A stretch of DNA of 60,893 nucleotides. Source: an uncultured Bacteroidales bacterium (GTDB lineage Bacteria > Bacteroidota > Bacteroidia > Bacteroidales > Paludibacteraceae). The notes under the pieces were generated by a model. That model was not told where the DNA came from and searched no databases. It worked only from the letters and a program-made list of their open reading frames with translations. Shown piece by piece: positions 24,774 to 33,493 of the stretch. The translations under genes and the position numbers were made by a program. Each line of letters starts with the position of its first letter. The stretch's first letter is position 1. The stretch covers positions 1 through 60,893 of the forward strand of contig CACWZZ010000018.1 of the NCBI GenBank assembly GCA_902765485.1, read 5' to 3'.

Positions 24774-25835
24774 ATGCAAAACACAGAAGACATAGAGACC
24801 GAGGAGTTGTGGGAGAGATGGCGATGCGAGGTAGATAAAGGTCAAGGCAAAGAGCGGATCGACAAATACCTGGCAGAACACATGACCAACACCAGCCGCA
24901 ACCGCATTCAGAATGCGGCTGATGCAGGGAATGTATGGGTAAACGGGCAGGCTGTGGCTTCTAACTACAAGGTCAAACCGGGTGACGTGATCCAAGTGCT
25001 GCTGGATCATGAGCCGCACGATTTCACCATCACGCCGGAGAATATACCGCTGGATATCGTCTATGAAGACGAGGATCTGCTGGTGGTGAACAAGCCTGCA
25101 GGGCTGGTGGTTCATCCGGGACACGGGAACTACGAGCACACGCTGCTGCACGCGCTGGCATGGCATTTTGAGCATTCAGCCGTCAGCCATCAGCCTTCAG
25201 AGGTCAGAAATCAGATAGATATCAATGATCCGGCGATCGGGTTAGTACACCGGATTGATAAAGATACCAGCGGATTGCTGCTGATCGCCAAGACGCCTGA
25301 GGCGAAGACGAACCTCGCGAAGCAGTTTTTCGACCACACGACCGAACGGGCGTATAATGCGTTGGTGTGGGGGACGTTCAAAGAGGAGAGCGGGACGATA
25401 GAAGGTGCCTTGGCGCGGGACAACAGAGACCGTACGATCTACCGCGTTTGGGATCCGGAGGAGTGTCCGCAAGCCAAAGAGGCTGTGACGCACTGGCGGG
25501 TGATAGAGCGTTTTCCGTACGTGACGCTGGTCGAGTGCCGTCTGGAGACGGGGCGTACCCATCAGATCCGTGTGCACATGAAGCATATCGGTCACCCGCT
25601 TTTCAGCGATGAGAAGTATGGAGGTTGCGAGATTCTGAAGGGTCTTCGCACGCAGAAATACAAGCAGTTTATTGAGAATTGCTTTGCGTTATGTCCGCGA
25701 CAAGTGCTGCATGCCAAGACACTGGGTTTCACTCATCCGCGGACCGGAGAAAGGATGCACTTCGACAGCGAATGGCCGGAAGATATGCAAAAGCTGATTA
25801 ACAAATGGAGGGACTATACTCAGGCTATACTGTGA
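24774..25835 (+). CDS. rluD: RluD-family 23S rRNA pseudouridine synthase
   Basis: 353 residues from the ATG at 24774; the longer open frame upstream would run through the structured element. An S4 RNA-binding domain (about residues 20-90, 'GKERIDKYLAEH', 'NVWVNGQ') precedes the catalytic domain with 'LLVVNKPAGLVVHPG', the active-site motif HRIDKDTSGLLL (catalytic Asp) and 'ETGRTHQIRVHM'. It converts uridines of large-subunit rRNA to pseudouridine. A six-heptamer array at 25173-25214 encodes SAVSHQPSEVRNQ in the variable loop before the catalytic motif. It follows the PASTA gene, as is usual in the phylum. Confidence 0.92.
   Translation: MQNTEDIETEELWERWRCEVDKGQGKERIDKYLAEHMTNTSRNRIQNAADAGNVWVNGQAVASNYKVKPGDVIQVLLDHEPHDFTITPENIPLDIVYEDEDLLVVNKPAGLVVHPGHGNYEHTLLHALAWHFEHSAVSHQPSEVRNQIDINDPAIGLVHRIDKDTSGLLLIAKTPEAKTNLAKQFFDHTTERAYNALVWGTFKEESGTIEGALARDNRDRTIYRVWDPEECPQAKEAVTHWRVIERFPYVTLVECRLETGRTHQIRVHMKHIGHPLFSDEKYGGCEILKGLRTQKYKQFIENCFALCPRQVLHAKTLGFTHPRTGERMHFDSEWPEDMQKLINKWRDYTQAIL
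25173..25214 (+). repeat. NNNTCAG array inside rluD, 6 units
   Basis: cattcag-ccgtcag-ccatcag-ccttcag-aggtcag-aaatcag: 42 bases, 14 codons, in frame, in a loop between the S4-linked region and the HRIDKDTSG active site. Confidence 0.97.
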
Positions 25836-25865
25836 GTATATTCAGGTTATACTGTGGTTATACGA

Positions 25866-25917
25866 ATAACATAATAATCACATAATAATAACATAATAAT
25901 CACATAATAATCTCATA
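25866..25917 (+). repeat. 11/22-base A/T-rich tandem repeat before porX
   Basis: AATAATCACAT and AATAATAACAT units alternate between rluD and porX, giving a 22-base higher-order period. Confidence 0.85.
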
Positions 25918-25935
25918 ATGTTAAGAGGACAAGAT

Positions 25936-27561
25936 ATGAACAGAATACTTTGGGTTGACGACGAGATTGATCTGTTGCAACCGTACATTATTTATCTGAA
26001 AGAGAAAGGTTACGAAGTAGTGACCGCGAGCAACGGCGAGGACGCGATAGAAGCTATCAGCCGTCAGACGTCAGATGACAGCCATCAGCTATCAGCTATC
26101 AGTATTGTATTTCTGGACGAGAACATGCCGGGTATGTCCGGTCTGGAGACGCTGCAGGAGATCAAACGGATTCATCCGGAGGTGCCGGTAGTGATGATCA
26201 CCAAAAGCGAAGAGGAACATATCATGGAGCAAGCGATCGGCGGCAAGATCACGGATTATCTGACCAAGCCCGTTAACCCCAGTCAGATATTGCTTTGTCT
26301 GAAGAAACATATTCACCAGCAAGCGATCGTCAGCGAACAAGTGCAGCAGAGTTACCGTCAGGAATGGAGCGACATCACTTATCTGATCGACACCGCGACG
26401 ACCATCGAAGAATGGCAAGCCATCGAGCGGATGTTGAGCAAATGGGAGTTGAGCCTTCAGGATTCAGAATTCAGCAATCAGATGAGCACCATGCACAGCC
26501 TGATCGAAGACCAGCGCACGCAAGCCAATGCAGCTTTCGGCAAATGGATCAGCAAGAATTACGAGGGATGGTTCGGGGAGCCGTCAGCCATCAGCCATCA
26601 GCCATCAACCGTTAGAAGTCAGCCGTCAGAAAGACCGATTATGTCGCAGGACGTGATGAAGCACGCGGTATTTCCGCTACTGGACAAAGGGGAGAAAGTG
26701 CTGCTATGCGTGATCGATAATTTCCGGTACGACCAATGGAAGACCATTCAGCCGCTGATCAGCGAATTCTATACTATCCGGACGGAAGAGCAATACACTT
26801 CGATCCTGCCGACCGCTACTCAATACGCGCGAAATGCTATTTTCTCGGGTCTGCTGCCGCTGCAGATACAGGAGATGTATCCGCAGTACTGGGTAGAAGA
26901 AGGCGACGAGGAGAGCAAAAATTTATACGAGAAAGAGTTGGTGCAGACGCTGCTGGACCGCTATCGGAGACGGGAGAGTTTCAATTACTGGAAAGTGAAC
27001 GAGAGCGATTTTTGCGAGCGCGTGATAGCCCAATTGAAGGGCGTGAAGACACCTCTCAATATCGTGGTACTCAATTTCATCGATATGCTGTCCCATTCGC
27101 GCACGGAGAGCAAAATCATGAAGGAGCTGGCGAACGACGAATCGGCATACAGGAGTCTGACGATGAGTTGGTTCAAGCACTCGCCGACACATGAGTTATT
27201 GCGTCGTGCAGCCGAGTTGGGATTCACGCTGGTTCTGACGACCGACCATGGCACAACAAGAGTGAAGAACGCCGTGCAGATCATTGCGGACAAGAACACC
27301 AACACCAACATCCGCTACAAAGTGGGCAAAGCGCTTAATTGCGGATCGAAGAACGTGATGGCGATCGAGCAGCCGAAACGCGTAGGTCTGCCCTGCCCGA
27401 ACGTGAGCAGCAGTTATATGTTCTGCACGGGCAGCGATTTCTTCGCATACCCGAATCAGTTCAATTATTACGCCCAGTATTTCCGCAACACGTTCCAGCA
27501 CGGCGGCATATCGCTGGAAGAGATGATTATTCCGCTGGTGACGCTGGTGCCGAAGAGATGA
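25936..27561 (+). CDS. porX: PorX-like response regulator with PglZ (alkaline-phosphatase-fold) domain
   Basis: 541 residues from the second in-frame Met (MNRILWVDDE). The receiver domain has the acidic pair D8/D9, phospho-acceptor D61 in FLDENMPGM, and TKPVNP with the conserved Lys. A helical middle follows, then a PglZ domain ('CVIDNFRYDQWK', 'FSGLLPLQIQEMYP', 'LTTDHGTTR' with metal-binding Asp/His). PorX is the cytosolic regulator of type IX secretion, partner of PorY and SigP. Three heptamer arrays interrupt it: before the D61 strand (26054-26102), in the helical linker (26454-26481), and between linker and PglZ (26581-26629). All keep the frame and lie in predicted loops. The next gene overlaps by four bases. 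Confidence 0.92.
   Translation: MNRILWVDDEIDLLQPYIIYLKEKGYEVVTASNGEDAIEAISRQTSDDSHQLSAISIVFLDENMPGMSGLETLQEIKRIHPEVPVVMITKSEEEHIMEQAIGGKITDYLTKPVNPSQILLCLKKHIHQQAIVSEQVQQSYRQEWSDITYLIDTATTIEEWQAIERMLSKWELSLQDSEFSNQMSTMHSLIEDQRTQANAAFGKWISKNYEGWFGEPSAISHQPSTVRSQPSERPIMSQDVMKHAVFPLLDKGEKVLLCVIDNFRYDQWKTIQPLISEFYTIRTEEQYTSILPTATQYARNAIFSGLLPLQIQEMYPQYWVEEGDEESKNLYEKELVQTLLDRYRRRESFNYWKVNESDFCERVIAQLKGVKTPLNIVVLNFIDMLSHSRTESKIMKELANDESAYRSLTMSWFKHSPTHELLRRAAELGFTLVLTTDHGTTRVKNAVQIIADKNTNTNIRYKVGKALNCGSKNVMAIEQPKRVGLPCPNVSSSYMFCTGSDFFAYPNQFNYYAQYFRNTFQHGGISLEEMIIPLVTLVPKR
26054..26102 (+). repeat. NNNTCAG array inside the porX receiver domain, 7 units
   Basis: ctatcag-ccgtcag-acgtcag-atgacag-ccatcag-ctatcag-ctatcag, encoding SRQTSDDSHQLSAIS immediately before the phospho-acceptor strand. 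Confidence 0.92.
26454..26481 (+). repeat. NNNTCAG array inside the porX linker, 4 units
   Basis: ccttcag-gattcag-aattcag-caatcag, read as LQDSEFSNQ. Confidence 0.8.
26581..26629 (+). repeat. NNNTCAG array before the porX PglZ domain, 7 units
   Basis: ccgtcag, three ccatca(g/a), ccgttag, aagtcag, ccgtcag, encoding SAISHQPSTVRSQPS. Two units carry point changes, which suggests ageing of the array. Confidence 0.95.
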
Positions 27562-28373
27562 TAAATTATTTGCTCATAGCGATCAGTGTGCTGACGTGGA
27601 ATACAGCCCGAATGGGCGGTTTCGCGAAGCCGGAGAAGAACGAGGTGATACAGTATCTGATGTCACAGGATGCAGACGTGATATGCCTGCAGGAAGTGGA
27701 CGTCTATAAGGATGCCAAATACCTCACTCTGGCGGAAGTGCGCGCCACGTTCAGCAAGAAATATCCGTACTCGTATATCGATTTCTCGGTCTATAACAGC
27801 CGGCATCAGTTCGGGACGATGGTATGGGCGAAATATCCCTTGATTCACAAACAGAGTATCCATTATGAGACGCGGGGCAACCTCTCTAACCGATGCGACA
27901 TAGTGGTGGGAAAAGACACTATCCGACTGATCAACAACCATTTAGAGTCCTATAGTTTCTCTCACGAGGACTTGAGCGAAGCCGAAGCGCGGCGCAACTA
28001 TGAGGGTGTGATGGAGAGCATTCGGAGGCTGAAAGCCAAATGGGAGCGGGCTATTCCGCTGCGTAACAAACAAGCGCAAGTGATCCGCGAAGAGATCGAG
28101 AAGAGTCCTTATCCCGTGATTGTAGTGGGCGATTTCAATTCGACCTCATTCAGTTACGCCTATCGGCATATCAGCGAAGGGCTGCACGACGCCTGGAGCG
28201 AGACCCATTATATATGGGAATGGGGCGCGACCTGCGAGAAAAAAGGATACGGTCTGCGAATAGACTATATCCTTTGTTCCGACCCTTTGCGTCCCGTGAA
28301 ATGCTTCATTCCAGACGCACCGGGTTCCGATCACAAGCCGGTCGTAGCCACGATCGAAATTCTACGGCGTTAA
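27558..28373 (+). CDS. Endonuclease/exonuclease/phosphatase family hydrolase
   Basis: 271 residues from the ATG that overlaps the porX TGA (ATGA), implying translational coupling. EEP-fold landmarks: 'SVLTWNTARMGG', 'DVICLQEVD' (metal-binding Glu), 'INNHLES', 'VVVGDFNS' (catalytic Asp/Asn) and 'GSDHKPVVATI' (catalytic His). The opening stretch MINYLLIAISVL is hydrophobic and may be a signal anchor. The substrate (nucleic acid, lipid or sugar phosphate) cannot be told from sequence. It ends convergent with, and four bases over, the rhomboid gene. Confidence 0.85.
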   Translation: MINYLLIAISVLTWNTARMGGFAKPEKNEVIQYLMSQDADVICLQEVDVYKDAKYLTLAEVRATFSKKYPYSYIDFSVYNSRHQFGTMVWAKYPLIHKQSIHYETRGNLSNRCDIVVGKDTIRLINNHLESYSFSHEDLSEAEARRNYEGVMESIRRLKAKWERAIPLRNKQAQVIREEIEKSPYPVIVVGDFNSTSFSYAYRHISEGLHDAWSETHYIWEWGATCEKKGYGLRIDYILCSDPLRPVKCFIPDAPGSDHKPVVATIEILRR

Positions 28374-29134
28374 ACGCGCTTCTGGTAGTGGTAGTCATCG
28401 AATTTACCACCCTTCTCCGAGCTATCCAAGCGCTCGTGAATACCGAGTTTGGATTTCAGATCCCGCCAGCACTCACCGGGTTCGCGCCAGTTCATCTTCC
28501 TCCAATAGAGAATCAGCAGCCAGCCGAATAACATACCTCCGAGGTGAGCAAAATGCGCCACATTATCCGCTGTGAATCCGGCCACGGATCCCAGTCCGGC
28601 AAAGAGCTCAATGGCGGCATATAATATAACGAACGTGCGCGCACGGATAGGAATCGGGATAAAGAGGATATACATCGGCACATCGGGATAGAGCCATCCG
28701 AAAGCGAAGAGGATACCGAATACGGCTCCTGAAGCTCCGATGGTGTTCATATAATAGGCATATTGCGCCAGCGCTGCAGCACCATAAGAGGAAGCCATAT
28801 TGCTGAGCATCATCATCCATACCAACTCCTGGATAACAGCTGCACCTATTCCGCACACGAAATAATAAATCGCGAAGCGCCTTGCTCCCCACTCCTGCTC
28901 AATCATGGGCGCGAACATCCATACCGCAAACATATTGAAGAATATGTGGCTGAAGTTCGCGTGGAGGAACATATAGGTAATCGGCTGCCACCAATGGAAC
29001 GAAGATGCCGAGACATAGTGCAAGCCACACAAGGTATTCAGGTCTATTCCATATCGCTGCACAATAGCAGCAAGGAAAAAGACCACAAAATTAGCTATCA
29101 GCAGATAGCGCGTAACAGTAGGTATATTTCTCAT
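28370..29134 (-). CDS. Rhomboid-family intramembrane serine protease
   Basis: 254 residues with six or more membrane segments. The catalytic Ser is in IGASGAVFG and the catalytic His in AHLGGMLFGW; the His-rich 'FLHANFSHIFFNMFAVW' helix is the third family signature. It cleaves membrane proteins within the bilayer; the substrate is unknown. A TAACTTTG box at 29143-29150 on the minus strand lies only nine bases before the ATG, so the mRNA would be almost leaderless or the start is the next Met. Confidence 0.92.
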   Translation of the reverse strand: MRNIPTVTRYLLIANFVVFFLAAIVQRYGIDLNTLCGLHYVSASSFHWWQPITYMFLHANFSHIFFNMFAVWMFAPMIEQEWGARRFAIYYFVCGIGAAVIQELVWMMMLSNMASSYGAAALAQYAYYMNTIGASGAVFGILFAFGWLYPDVPMYILFIPIPIRARTFVILYAAIELFAGLGSVAGFTADNVAHFAHLGGMLFGWLLILYWRKMNWREPGECWRDLKSKLGIHERLDSSEKGGKFDDYHYQKRV

Positions 29135-29266
29135 AACGAGTGCAAAGTTACAGTTTTTTTACGATATAAACATACAAAAAGCACACCAAATCGTCAAAAA
29201 AGCAGTTTTTTTTGCCAAAAATGCATTTTTTTTTGCCAAAATATTTGGTATATAAAGAAAAAGTTG

Positions 29267-29274
29267 TAACTTTG
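29267..29274 (+). promoter_or_regulatory. -7 box TAACTTTG for the HU gene
   Basis: TTTGG at 29244, then TAACTTTGCAG; followed by a leader of about 60 nt to the ATG at 29338. Confidence 0.7.
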
Positions 29275-29337
29275 CAGTCGCAAAATTGGGAGTAGAACCC
29301 ATAGTTCACATTATTAATAACCAAAAAAACAAAAGTT

Positions 29338-29601
29338 ATGAACAAATCAGAACTTATTAAAGCAGCCGCTGAGAAGGCAGGTGTATCTGCAGCAGCCGCA
29401 GCAAAAGTTATCGACGCAGCTCTTGAGGCAGCAGTAGAGGCAGTAAAGAAAGGTGAGAACGTACAGCTCGTAGGCTACGCTACTATCGCCGTTGCAGAGC
29501 GCGCAGCACGCAAGGCTAAAAATCCGCGTACCGGTGCAGTAGTTGAGGTACCGGCAAAGAAAGTAGTTCGTATCAAACCGGGTGCTAAATTTGCTCTCTA
29601 A
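29338..29601 (+). CDS. HU-family DNA-binding protein
   Basis: 87 residues, the standard HU length. MNKSELIKAAAEKAGVS opens the helical dimer part; the beta-arm follows ('ERAARKAKNPRTGAVVEVPAKK') with the RNPxTG-like motif slightly altered to KNPRTG; 'VRIKPGAKF' closes it. HU bends DNA and organises the nucleoid. It has a strong promoter before and a clear terminator after, so it is transcribed alone. The first half is Ala-rich with GCA codon runs. Confidence 0.95.
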   Translation: MNKSELIKAAAEKAGVSAAAAAKVIDAALEAAVEAVKKGENVQLVGYATIAVAERAARKAKNPRTGAVVEVPAKKVVRIKPGAKFAL

Positions 29602-29623
29602 TCAAGGCAATGTAGCTTCATAA

Positions 29624-29658
29624 ACGAGTTGCCCTAATACACGGGCAGCTCGTTTTGT
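29624..29658 (+). terminator. Intrinsic terminator after HU
   Basis: ACGAGTTGCCC, an 8-base loop, GGGCAGCTCGT, then TTTGT. The stem has a single T.G position. Confidence 0.8.
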
Positions 29659-29679
29659 CTGTTTATTCAAATAAGGTAT

Positions 29680-30264
29680 ATGCTGAATATTATTTTATGT
29701 GGTGCCCCGGGCAGTGGCAAGGGCACACAATCCGGTTTTATCACGGAGAAATACGGTCTGCAACACTTGTCCACAGGCGATGTATTACGCGCCGAGATTG
29801 CTTCCGGCAGTGAGTTAGGAAAACAAATCGATGCATTGATCTCGCAAGGTAACTTAGTGCCGGACGAGATGATGTACGGCGTAATTGAGAACTATATCTC
29901 TTCTCTGCCGAAGGACAGCAAGGGTATGATTTTCGACGGTTATCCCCGTACGGTGGCGCAAGCAGAGTCGCTGACCGAGTTGCTGAAGAAATACAACATG
30001 GAGGCGATCATGATTGATTTGCTGGTAGATGAGCAGTTGCTGATCCAGCGTCTGATCGAGCGCGGCAAAGTGAGCGGTCGCGCGGACGACAACCTCAATA
30101 CGATCCGCCACCGTATCGCCGTTTATCACAACCAGACCGAGCCTATCGCCCATTATTACCTGCACCACGGCAACTATTGCCCGGTGAACGGCAACCACGG
30201 TATGGAGGATGTGTTCCTGCAGATCGAGCGCATCATTGAGCGGTTTCTAGAGGAGAGACGTTAA
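29680..30264 (+). CDS. adk: Adenylate kinase, short form
   Basis: 194 residues. P-loop GAPGSGKGTQ at 8-17, 'LSTGDVLR' AMP-binding segment, 'GYPRT' and the 'RADDN' Arg. The LID is the short type without a zinc site. It catalyses ATP + AMP to 2 ADP in the cytosol. It is followed after 40 bases by obg, a common Bacteroidota order. The stop-to-start spacer contains a gttaaa(c/g) run of seven-to-nine-base units. Confidence 0.95.
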   Translation: MLNIILCGAPGSGKGTQSGFITEKYGLQHLSTGDVLRAEIASGSELGKQIDALISQGNLVPDEMMYGVIENYISSLPKDSKGMIFDGYPRTVAQAESLTELLKKYNMEAIMIDLLVDEQLLIQRLIERGKVSGRADDNLNTIRHRIAVYHNQTEPIAHYYLHHGNYCPVNGNHGMEDVFLQIERIIERFLEERR

Positions 30265-30304
30265 GCTGTTAAAGCGTTAAATTGTTAAACTGTTATATAG
30301 AGTT

Positions 30305-31492
30305 ATGGCTACTAATTTTATCGACTACGTGAAGATCTACTGCCGCTCGGGTAAGGGCGGCGCAGGATGCATGCACCTTCACCGCGCCAAGTATCTGCCG
30401 AAAGGCGGTCCGGACGGCGGCGACGGCGGTAAAGGCGGGTCGGTAATCCTGCATGGCAACCGCAATCTATGGACGCTGCTGCACCTGAAATACCAGAAGC
30501 ATATCATGGCGACAGACGGCGGCAAGGGTGGTCAGAGCCGTTCGTTCGGAAAAGACGGCGAGGACAAGATCATTGAGGTGCCCTGCGGAACGGTGGTCTA
30601 TGACGGCGAGACGGGTGAGTTCATCTGCGAAGTGAAGGAGCATGACGAGCGCGTGGTGCTGCTCAAAGGCGGTCGCGGCGGTCTGGGCAACTGGCATTTC
30701 CGCACGGCTACCAACCAAGCGCCCCGTTATGCCCAGCCTGGTGAACCGGCTCAGGAGCGGACGGTGATCATGCAACTCAAAGTGCTGGCGGATGTCGGTC
30801 TGGTCGGTTTCCCGAATGCCGGCAAGTCCACGCTGCTGAGTGTGGTCTCTGCTGCCAAGCCGGAGATAGCGGATTATCCGTTCACGACGCTGACGCCGCA
30901 GTTAGGCATCGTCTCCTATCGCGACGGTCGTTCGTTCTGCATGGCGGATATCCCCGGAATCATCGAAGGAGCGAGCGAAGGCAAGGGTCTGGGACTGCGG
31001 TTCCTGCGTCATATCGAGCGCAATGCGGTGCTTTTATTTATGGTTCCGGCTACCAGCGAAGACATAGTCGCGGAATACAATATCCTTCTTCGCGAGTTAG
31101 AACAGTACAATCCGGAGCTGCTGACCAAGGCGCGGATCTTAGCCGTCAGCAAGACGGATGTGCCGCGTCTGGACGAAGAGGGCAACGAGTTGCCGGATAT
31201 CAGATCGCAGCTGTCAGCTATCAGCGATCAGATCGGTATTCCGGTGCTGCCTATCTCGTCCCTCACGGGCGAGGGAATAGACGCGCTGAAAGATGCGCTG
31301 TGGGTGGAACTGAACAAAGAGCAGAACCAAGTGATTGAGATCAGCCATGCGCCGATTGATGTGACAGCGATTGAGCCATCAGAAGTCAGCCTTCAGCCAT
31401 CAGAGGACGAAGAGGAGCACACTATCTACCTCAACGAGGTAGAGGAAGAGTGGGATCTCGACAAATACAAGGGAATCGGTTGGGATGAATAA
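30305..31492 (+). CDS. obgE: Obg-family GTPase with two heptamer inserts
   Basis: 395 residues. An Obg glycine-rich domain (residues 1-160, many GGxGG turns) is followed by a GTPase domain with G1 GFPNAGKST, switch II DIPGIIEGAS and G4 as SKTD (usually NKxD). Obg couples GTP state to large-subunit assembly and growth control. After G4 the helix before 'IPVLPISSLTGEGIDALK' (G5 region) contains RSQLSAISDQ from five heptamers. The C-terminal tail holds a second run (PSEVSLQPSE) before an acidic end. The G4 variant is worth noting; the protein is otherwise complete. It overlaps the ClC gene by eight bases. Confidence 0.95.
   Translation: MATNFIDYVKIYCRSGKGGAGCMHLHRAKYLPKGGPDGGDGGKGGSVILHGNRNLWTLLHLKYQKHIMATDGGKGGQSRSFGKDGEDKIIEVPCGTVVYDGETGEFICEVKEHDERVVLLKGGRGGLGNWHFRTATNQAPRYAQPGEPAQERTVIMQLKVLADVGLVGFPNAGKSTLLSVVSAAKPEIADYPFTTLTPQLGIVSYRDGRSFCMADIPGIIEGASEGKGLGLRFLRHIERNAVLLFMVPATSEDIVAEYNILLRELEQYNPELLTKARILAVSKTDVPRLDEEGNELPDIRSQLSAISDQIGIPVLPISSLTGEGIDALKDALWVELNKEQNQVIEISHAPIDVTAIEPSEVSLQPSEDEEEHTIYLNEVEEEWDLDKYKGIGWDE
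31197..31231 (+). repeat. NNNTCAG array inside obgE, 5 units
   Basis: atatcag-atcgcag-ctgtcag-ctatcag-cgatcag, in frame in the helix after G4. Confidence 0.85.
31376..31403 (+). repeat. NNNTCAG array in the obgE C-terminal tail, 4 units
   Basis: ccatcag-aagtcag-ccttcag-ccatcag, read as PSEVSLQPSE. It is the last NNNTCAG array before the accessory island. Confidence 0.92.
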
Positions 31493-33272
31493 GTTCTACG
31501 ACAGGATGATTGAGTGGCGGGAACGCCATATCAGCGAGAAGGATCTGGTTCTTCTCCTGTCGTTCTTTGTAGGTGCTTTCTCCGCCGCAGCCGCAGCTAT
31601 TCTGAAATCGTTTATCCATCTGATCCAGTGGCTGGTAGAGGAACAGTTGATCGGCGACAGCGGGCATACATGGTGGTACCTGATCACACCGATCATCGGT
31701 ATCACGCTGGCTGCTATTTTCGTGAAATACATCGTGCGGGACGATATCTCGCACGGTATTACCAAGATTCTATACGCTATCTCACAGCGTAAATCTATTA
31801 TCAAAGCGCATAACATGTGGTCGTCCATCATCGGTTCGGGTCTGACGATCGGTTTCGGCGGATCGGTCGGAGCAGAGGCGCCTATTGTGCTGACCGGTGC
31901 GGCGATCGGTTCGAACTTGGCGAAAGCTTTCCGGCTCGACCAAAAGACGATGATGCTGATGATCGCTTGCGGCGCAGCCGGCGCCATAGGCGGTATCTTC
32001 AAAGCGCCTATTGCGGGCTTGGTCTTCACGCTGGAGGTGCTGATGATGGATCTGACGATGACCTCCGTAGCGCCGCTGCTGATCTCTTCGGTCACAGCGA
32101 CGGCGATCTCGTATATACTGACCGGAACAGAGCCTATGTTCCCGCTGGACAGCACGGAGGCGTTTATGGTAGAGCGCATACCGTGGTATCTCGTGCTGGG
32201 CTTTGTCTGCGGTCTGGTGAGTCTCTATTTCACCCGAGGCATGAACGGCTTGGAGCAGTGGTTCAAGCACTCGATTCAGAACATGTGGGTCAAGCTGCTG
32301 CTCGGAGGCATGACGCTGAGTGTGCTGATCTTCATTTTCCCGCCTCTGTACGGCGAGGGTTATGATGTCATCCGCCAACTCATCAACGGCGACTGCATGT
32401 CGGCTCTGGAGAACAGTCCTCTGGAGCATAACGAATGGGCGGCGCGTAACGGGTCATGGTTGCTGCTGACTTATTTCGGTTTTATCATTTTATTCAAGAT
32501 CGTTGCGAGTGTTGCGACGAACGGTGCCGGAGGCGTCGGAGGTATCTTCGCACCCTCGCTTTTCATGGGCGCAGTTACCGGATTCCTGACCGCACGGATC
32601 ATGAACATGACCGGACTGAGTGTGCCGGAAGCCAATTTTGCGTTGGTGGGCATGGCAGGTCTGATGTCGGGTGTGATGCACGCACCGCTGACCGGTATCT
32701 TCCTGATTGCCGAACTGACCGGCGGGTATCACTTGTTTATGCCGCTGATGATCGTTTCGGTGATCTCGTATCTGACGATCATGCTCTTCGAACCGCACTC
32801 GTTGTACGCGATGCGTCTGGCGCAAAAGGGCGAACTGCTGACCCATAACAAAGACCGTAACGTATTGACTCTCTTGAAGATGGACAGCGTGCTGGAGACG
32901 GATTTCATTACGATCTTCCCGGAAATGACGCTGGGTGAGTTGGTCAAAGTGATCAGCGAGAGCAAGCGTAATATCTTCCCTGTGATCGATCAGGAAGGGC
33001 ATCTGAAAGGTATCTTGCTGCTGGACGAAGTGCGCAATATCATGTTCCAGCCGCGTCTATACAAGCGTTTTACGGTGGGTCAGTTGATGACTTCTCCTGC
33101 CGCTATTCTGCGGTTTGACCTGCCGATGGAGAAAGTGATGGAGGTCTTTGAGGACACCGGTGCATGGAACTTGCCGGTAGTGGATCAGGACCGCCGGTAT
33201 CTGGGCTTCGTCTCCAAATCCAAGATCTTCAATTCTTACCGCCACGTCCTTGTTCACTTCAGCGAGGAGTAG
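31485..33272 (+). CDS. ClC-family chloride channel/antiporter with C-terminal CBS pair
   Basis: 595 residues. The ClC membrane domain (to about 430) has the selectivity motif GFGGSVGAEAP, 'GGIFKAPIAGLVFTLEV' and 'GGVGGIFAPSLFMG'. A CBS pair follows ('FPVIDQEGHLKGILLLDEV', 'LPVVDQDRRYLGFVSKSKI'). Members move Cl- with or without proton exchange across the inner membrane, gated by nucleotides at the CBS domains. The ATG overlaps the end of obgE, so the two are likely co-translated. It is the last core gene before the island. Confidence 0.93.
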   Translation: MNKFYDRMIEWRERHISEKDLVLLLSFFVGAFSAAAAAILKSFIHLIQWLVEEQLIGDSGHTWWYLITPIIGITLAAIFVKYIVRDDISHGITKILYAISQRKSIIKAHNMWSSIIGSGLTIGFGGSVGAEAPIVLTGAAIGSNLAKAFRLDQKTMMLMIACGAAGAIGGIFKAPIAGLVFTLEVLMMDLTMTSVAPLLISSVTATAISYILTGTEPMFPLDSTEAFMVERIPWYLVLGFVCGLVSLYFTRGMNGLEQWFKHSIQNMWVKLLLGGMTLSVLIFIFPPLYGEGYDVIRQLINGDCMSALENSPLEHNEWAARNGSWLLLTYFGFIILFKIVASVATNGAGGVGGIFAPSLFMGAVTGFLTARIMNMTGLSVPEANFALVGMAGLMSGVMHAPLTGIFLIAELTGGYHLFMPLMIVSVISYLTIMLFEPHSLYAMRLAQKGELLTHNKDRNVLTLLKMDSVLETDFITIFPEMTLGELVKVISESKRNIFPVIDQEGHLKGILLLDEVRNIMFQPRLYKRFTVGQLMTSPAAILRFDLPMEKVMEVFEDTGAWNLPVVDQDRRYLGFVSKSKIFNSYRHVLVHFSEE

Positions 33273-33307
33273 ATCCTCCACCGACCGATGAGCGACCGAT
33301 GACCGAG

Positions 33308-33466
33308 AGAAGACCGAGACACAACCGAGAAATGAGCGACTGAAAAGTTGCTCATTTTTTTGTGATTTTTTGTTCCAAAACGCCCAAAAACGGCACTCCC
33401 AAATTTAATTTCCGCCATAAAACTTGCATATGTCTGAAAAAAGTTGTAAATTTGCACGCAAATTTG
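33308..33466 (+). repeat. Duplicated terminator-promoter cassette, copy 1
   Basis: 159 bases nearly identical to 34750-34908. It begins agaagaccgagacac, contains an intrinsic terminator (33332-33361: ATGAGC.ACT-GAAA-AGT.GCTCAT then T7) and ends with a -33/-7 promoter (TTGCATATG; TAAATTTG at 33447-33454). It closes the ClC transcript and starts the DUF1016 transcript. Confidence 0.9.
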
Positions 33467-33493
33467 TTTCGAATAGAAAACAGACAAAGATTT

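Noticed and set aside
25866-25917. A replication or plasmid origin (A/T-rich iterons)
   Set aside because: It is a short 11/22-base repeat between two core genes, with no DnaA boxes or rep gene.
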